DNA of 64,000 bases from Astropecten irregularis (lineage: Eukaryota > Echinodermata > Asteroidea > Paxillosida > Astropectinidae): the NCBI GenBank assembly GCA_963971285.1, contig OZ020258.1, forward strand, positions 62,001-126,000. Direction: 5' to 3'. Below, piece after piece: positions 60,601 to 64,000 of this stretch (the first letter of the stretch is position 1; every line of letters starts with the position of its first letter). The position numbers and the translations under genes were made by a program. The notes under the pieces are model-generated. The model worked only from the letters and a program-made list of their open reading frames with translations, searched no databases and was not told where the DNA came from.

Positions 60601-60869
60601 GCTCAAATTCCAGCGGGACAAAATTGTGGATGTCTTCCTCAATTCCGGGAGCTGAATGCGTTGGTTTCCTCCGGATATAGACCTGTCCCGTGGCTCCTTG
60701 TCTGTGCAAGTGACATGTCAGCCATTGTCTTCTAGTCGAAGAATGTTTAAGTAGAGTCAGCAGATGTTGTTAAATGCTCAGTAACTCAGTTACACAGAAA
60801 ATGTTGATGAACCTACATTGCAGTATGTTTACAAGATTACTCCAATATCATTACACCTCATACAAACTG

Positions 60870-61155
60870 CATCCACACTATATCCACACCTCACCATCAC
60901 TGCTTATCCACATCCTAATCCACGCTTCATCCACACTATATCCACACCACATCATCCTTATCCACATCCTAATCCACTCTGCATCCACACTAAATCCACA
61001 CCACATCATCACTCCTTATCCACATCTTAATCCACATTGCATGATCTACACCACATCATTACACCGTCCTTATCCACATTGCATCCACACTGTATGCACA
61101 CCACATTATTATCCACACTTACTCCACATCCACACTCAATCCACATCCCACAACA
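60870..61155. repeat. Degenerate ATCCACA-rich minisatellite
   Basis: CATCCACACTATATCCACAC and variants (CACCACATCATCMYT, TTATCCACATCYTAATCCAC) recur over nearly 300 bp with a loose period of about 60-70 bases. Frames here read as His/Pro/Ser low-complexity peptides and are not genes. Confidence 0.75.
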
Positions 61156-64000
61156 TTTACATTCACATCCATCCCTAGATTGACATCAACCAATTACTCT
61201 TAAAAGCATCTTAAGAGCATCTTGCCAATATGAATTATAAACGGATACCCGTAACACAGTTATAGCACGGACTGTTCAATGGGTAGAATGGCAAGTTATG
61301 GATGATACAATGTATAATACCTGTATATCAGTTTCTGTTCAAGAATCTCATTTATTTCATTTGTCGACATTCTAGAGCCATGTGCGACCCTTAACTCATT
61401 TTCTTTTCGGTTACAATTACACTTTATTTACCGCGATCCATGCTCCTGCATTAGACTGCTGGTATACCGGTAGTAATTAGATATAGACTAGCCTAATGCA
61501 AAGTGATGCAAAATGGGTTCCTTAATGAAACTGGAATACAAGTCCAGCAATTGGGACATCGGTAACGGAATATCTGGAGTGCTCTTTCACATATTCTACA
61601 ATCTTAGTTTTTCTCTGTGAACATCTTAGATGTTGATATACTCTACCGCGGCTCCAGAGAGATTGACAGAATGACATAATGCGAAGAGATGTACATAGCT
61701 TGAGTAATCATGCAATACAATAAGCTGACACTTTTTGCCCAGGAACCTGCACAGCTACATTACAACTAGGTATAACTTGCTGAAAATGGCAAAATAAATG
61801 AAACCAAAGTGGGGTGATTGGATTTCAAGCTTACACTATCAGAAAGAATAATCAGTAGTATTAAAACAAAGATTATTATTAAATTCCGACTTGCTTGTGA
61901 AACATAAAAAAAAAAAATTATGACGAGCTTAAGAGATGTGTTTATTCAGTTATGACATTAAATCAAACATAAATTTTATGTTTGATTTCTGCTTTATTTA
62001 ATGGGAAAGAGTTATCAATTGCGTAACAAACATTGCTTTTATCAGCTTATAGATAATATATAGATTGAATCGAGGGGCGCATTTTATCATTGTATTAATA
62101 CCCATGCAGGGGATGGGATGGGCATGCACAGCCCAGGGATGTACATCTGGTATGACCATGTTGTTCAGTCTAGGTTCCTACATACGTCATAGCTATACTG
62201 CCTTATGGCTATGTAGCACACTTCGTGGCGACACTCTTACACATCTCAAGCTAGCTGAGCTCACTATAATGCACTATCGAACAGGCCAGATTTTCCTGGA
62301 GTAGTTACGCCTATTCGTCGTCATATGACCCGTACTATGTGTGCAACGATTTGGGAGGCTTGGACAAGGTTTGGGTTTCTTAATTTCAATGCAAATTGGT
62401 TCAGGGCAAAGTTCAGCTCCATTTTTCCCGTGACATTTTTCTCCGAGGTGCAACTGAACTACGAATTCCTACAATCAGAAATTGTTTATGAGCTCGTTGG
62501 ATGCTTGATGCCGCGCTTACTGAATTTGTGTAAATGACTTGGGACTCAAATTTAAAATGCAGTCGCTATCATCGCTGTTCCTTTCTTTCTATTTTCGTTT
62601 GATATAAAATCCATCACTGCTTATAATATGAGGTAATTTAGGCGAGGACGATCTATGTATACATTCTTTGTTAAAGTATCCCAAATGTTTCTACACTCTA
62701 CCCATTTATCTTATAGTGATATGTAAAGAGTTGGCAATCTGTGCAGTTGAGCTATGGCGCTATACCTATAGAGCATTTGCACCAATGCTGATGCCGCCTG
62801 TCCACTTGGTCAACTTCCAGCTGTTGGTATATGACGCATTCTCATATCAAATGCGTTTATGGTTTTAATGGATAAGCATCCATCCATGTGCTTGATTTGC
62901 AAATAGAGAGAACTGAGGTTTATAATGGAAGACAATTGCTAGGTCCTCTCAGTCCTTAGAGTACATACGGTAGAATCGTCTATTTACAACTTTGCCAAAT
63001 AACGATGGGTAAACATAATTTGTATGCATGTACGTATTTATATTACAGTTGGTATTGGACTCGGGCTAACATTAACAATACCACCTATAAATGATGGTAT
63101 TTTTCTCCGAGACCGAGTAAGGATGATAAAGGATTCTACAGGCCTACGTTATTTTATCGTCAAAATGAGGCCTTTGGTTGGGGTTTTGTTATGCCTTAAC
63201 TATAATGTTACGTTTTATACATTATTTATTACCCAGAAAAGCATATTCATTGTTTTTATTCCATTATCTTGTCAGCTAATGTAACTCACACTAGTGAAAC
63301 ATAAAAACAATGAGTCGTAATATTAATCATATACTGCTTTGTGATAAAACGACGATAATATTACGTAATCCTAATATGACTGAGTATAATCTCATCTTAA
63401 TTGATAAGTTTCCATTTAGAACTAATTTGGCAAAATGTAGATAACATCAAGCCCTCTCCATCCCCGCCTAGACAAACATCAACGTGGTAAGCCTCTCTGC
63501 AAATCCCTGCATGGATTCAAAACAGAATCTTCTGTTTCAGTAACAAACACAGTATCATCAATAATCAGTAATGGGTTTTACAGTGTGATTCATCAGCACC
63601 AGACATGGCATTCACTCTAGGCTGTCTACATATGCGACTCTGAACTGTCATGATCAGCCTCTGGCATCGTTGGTCATAAACACAGCATGCTGAATCTCTG
63701 CAACGCTAGATTTGGAATCAACCAAACAGTCATTGTATGTCTATTTCTCCTTGAGGATTATATGCAAAGGGTATTATGATTTACAAAACATGTGTAACGA
63801 CAGCGGAAAAGCAAATGGTATTAATTCACTTTGAATGATCTTCTATTTTTAGACGCCAGGCTGAGCAGAATGTCCGTTCGTAAAGTGCCCACCGTCGCGT
63901 CAGTAAATAAATCGTCAACATTTTGTGAATACATGTATATCCATTATGTGTTTAATTTGTTTTAAATTACGCGTAGCTGTAAATGCATCACACCGCCATT

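Larger units (their letters stand above)
47981..64000. other. 16-kb region without a recognised gene
   Basis: Intergenic or intronic sequence downstream of the bHLH gene. The longest frames (minus 59608-59994, 128 codons; minus 50508-50873) show no domain, splice partner or family resemblance. It contains the repeats, ribozyme-like motif and mobile elements listed separately. Confidence 0.5.

Noticed and set aside
60774..61178. 134-codon His/Pro/Ser-rich frame
   Set aside because: Arises from the ATCCACA minisatellite.
1..64000. CRISPR arrays, operons or bacterial-type regulatory sites
   Set aside because: The window is eukaryotic with introns; the tandem repeats have no spacer-repeat pattern.

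Overview
The window is animal (metazoan) nuclear DNA. Genes are split by GT-AG introns, spacing is wide, composition is AT-rich, and transposon debris is dense. The gene set (acyl-protein thioesterase, mitochondrial ribosomal protein L13, a TCF21/musculin-type bHLH factor and a tandem pair of MYND-finger/DUF4470 genes) and the abundance of TACATGTA-type words suggest a marine invertebrate deuterostome, perhaps an echinoderm or hemichordate. A cephalochordate or another invertebrate cannot be excluded from sequence alone.

Layout. 1-7.3 kb: two tandem, same-strand copies of a gene with two MYND zinc fingers and a DUF4470-like domain; the first lacks its 5' exon because of the window edge. 7.3-14.5 kb, minus strand: the 5' four coding exons of an acyl-protein thioesterase (LYPLA1/2 family). 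Its catalytic-serine and later exons are not between 1 and 7.3 kb, so the MYND pair probably sits inside one of its introns. Two to three small plus-strand exons of an unknown gene (9.15-9.84 kb) lie inside another of its introns. 15.45-15.9 kb: a 31-bp minisatellite with higher-order structure. 16.8-21.0 kb: complete seven-exon MRPL13, with an ~890-bp foldback element in intron 1. 23.06-25.4 kb: a leucine-rich-repeat protein with one coding exon and a 3'UTR intron. 25.4-38.6 kb: no gene recognised. 38.6-48.0 kb: a two-exon TCF21/musculin-like bHLH gene with an 8.3-kb intron. 48-64 kb: no gene recognised, but many repeats.

Main observations. (1) The 3' end of the bHLH last exon, including the stop codon, is part of a 105-bp (35-codon) unit repeated exactly five times in tandem. 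(2) A hammerhead-ribozyme-like motif at 51.66 kb has the CUGAUGA and GAAA core boxes and perfect six-pair stems I and II, resembling the self-cleaving motifs of Penelope-like elements. (3) A perfect 45+45-nt palindrome at 49.9 kb belongs, by its ends, to a family of small foldback elements seen four times. (4) Several non-autonomous DNA transposons (MITEs) have clear terminal inverted repeats, and tRNA-derived SINEs occur near and inside the MYND genes.

The genes do not form one pathway. The bHLH gene is expected to be a developmental mesoderm/muscle-lineage regulator; the wide surroundings and long intron fit a regulated locus, but no enhancer was identified. All exon boundaries were read by eye from splice consensus and family similarity, without alignment software or transcripts.
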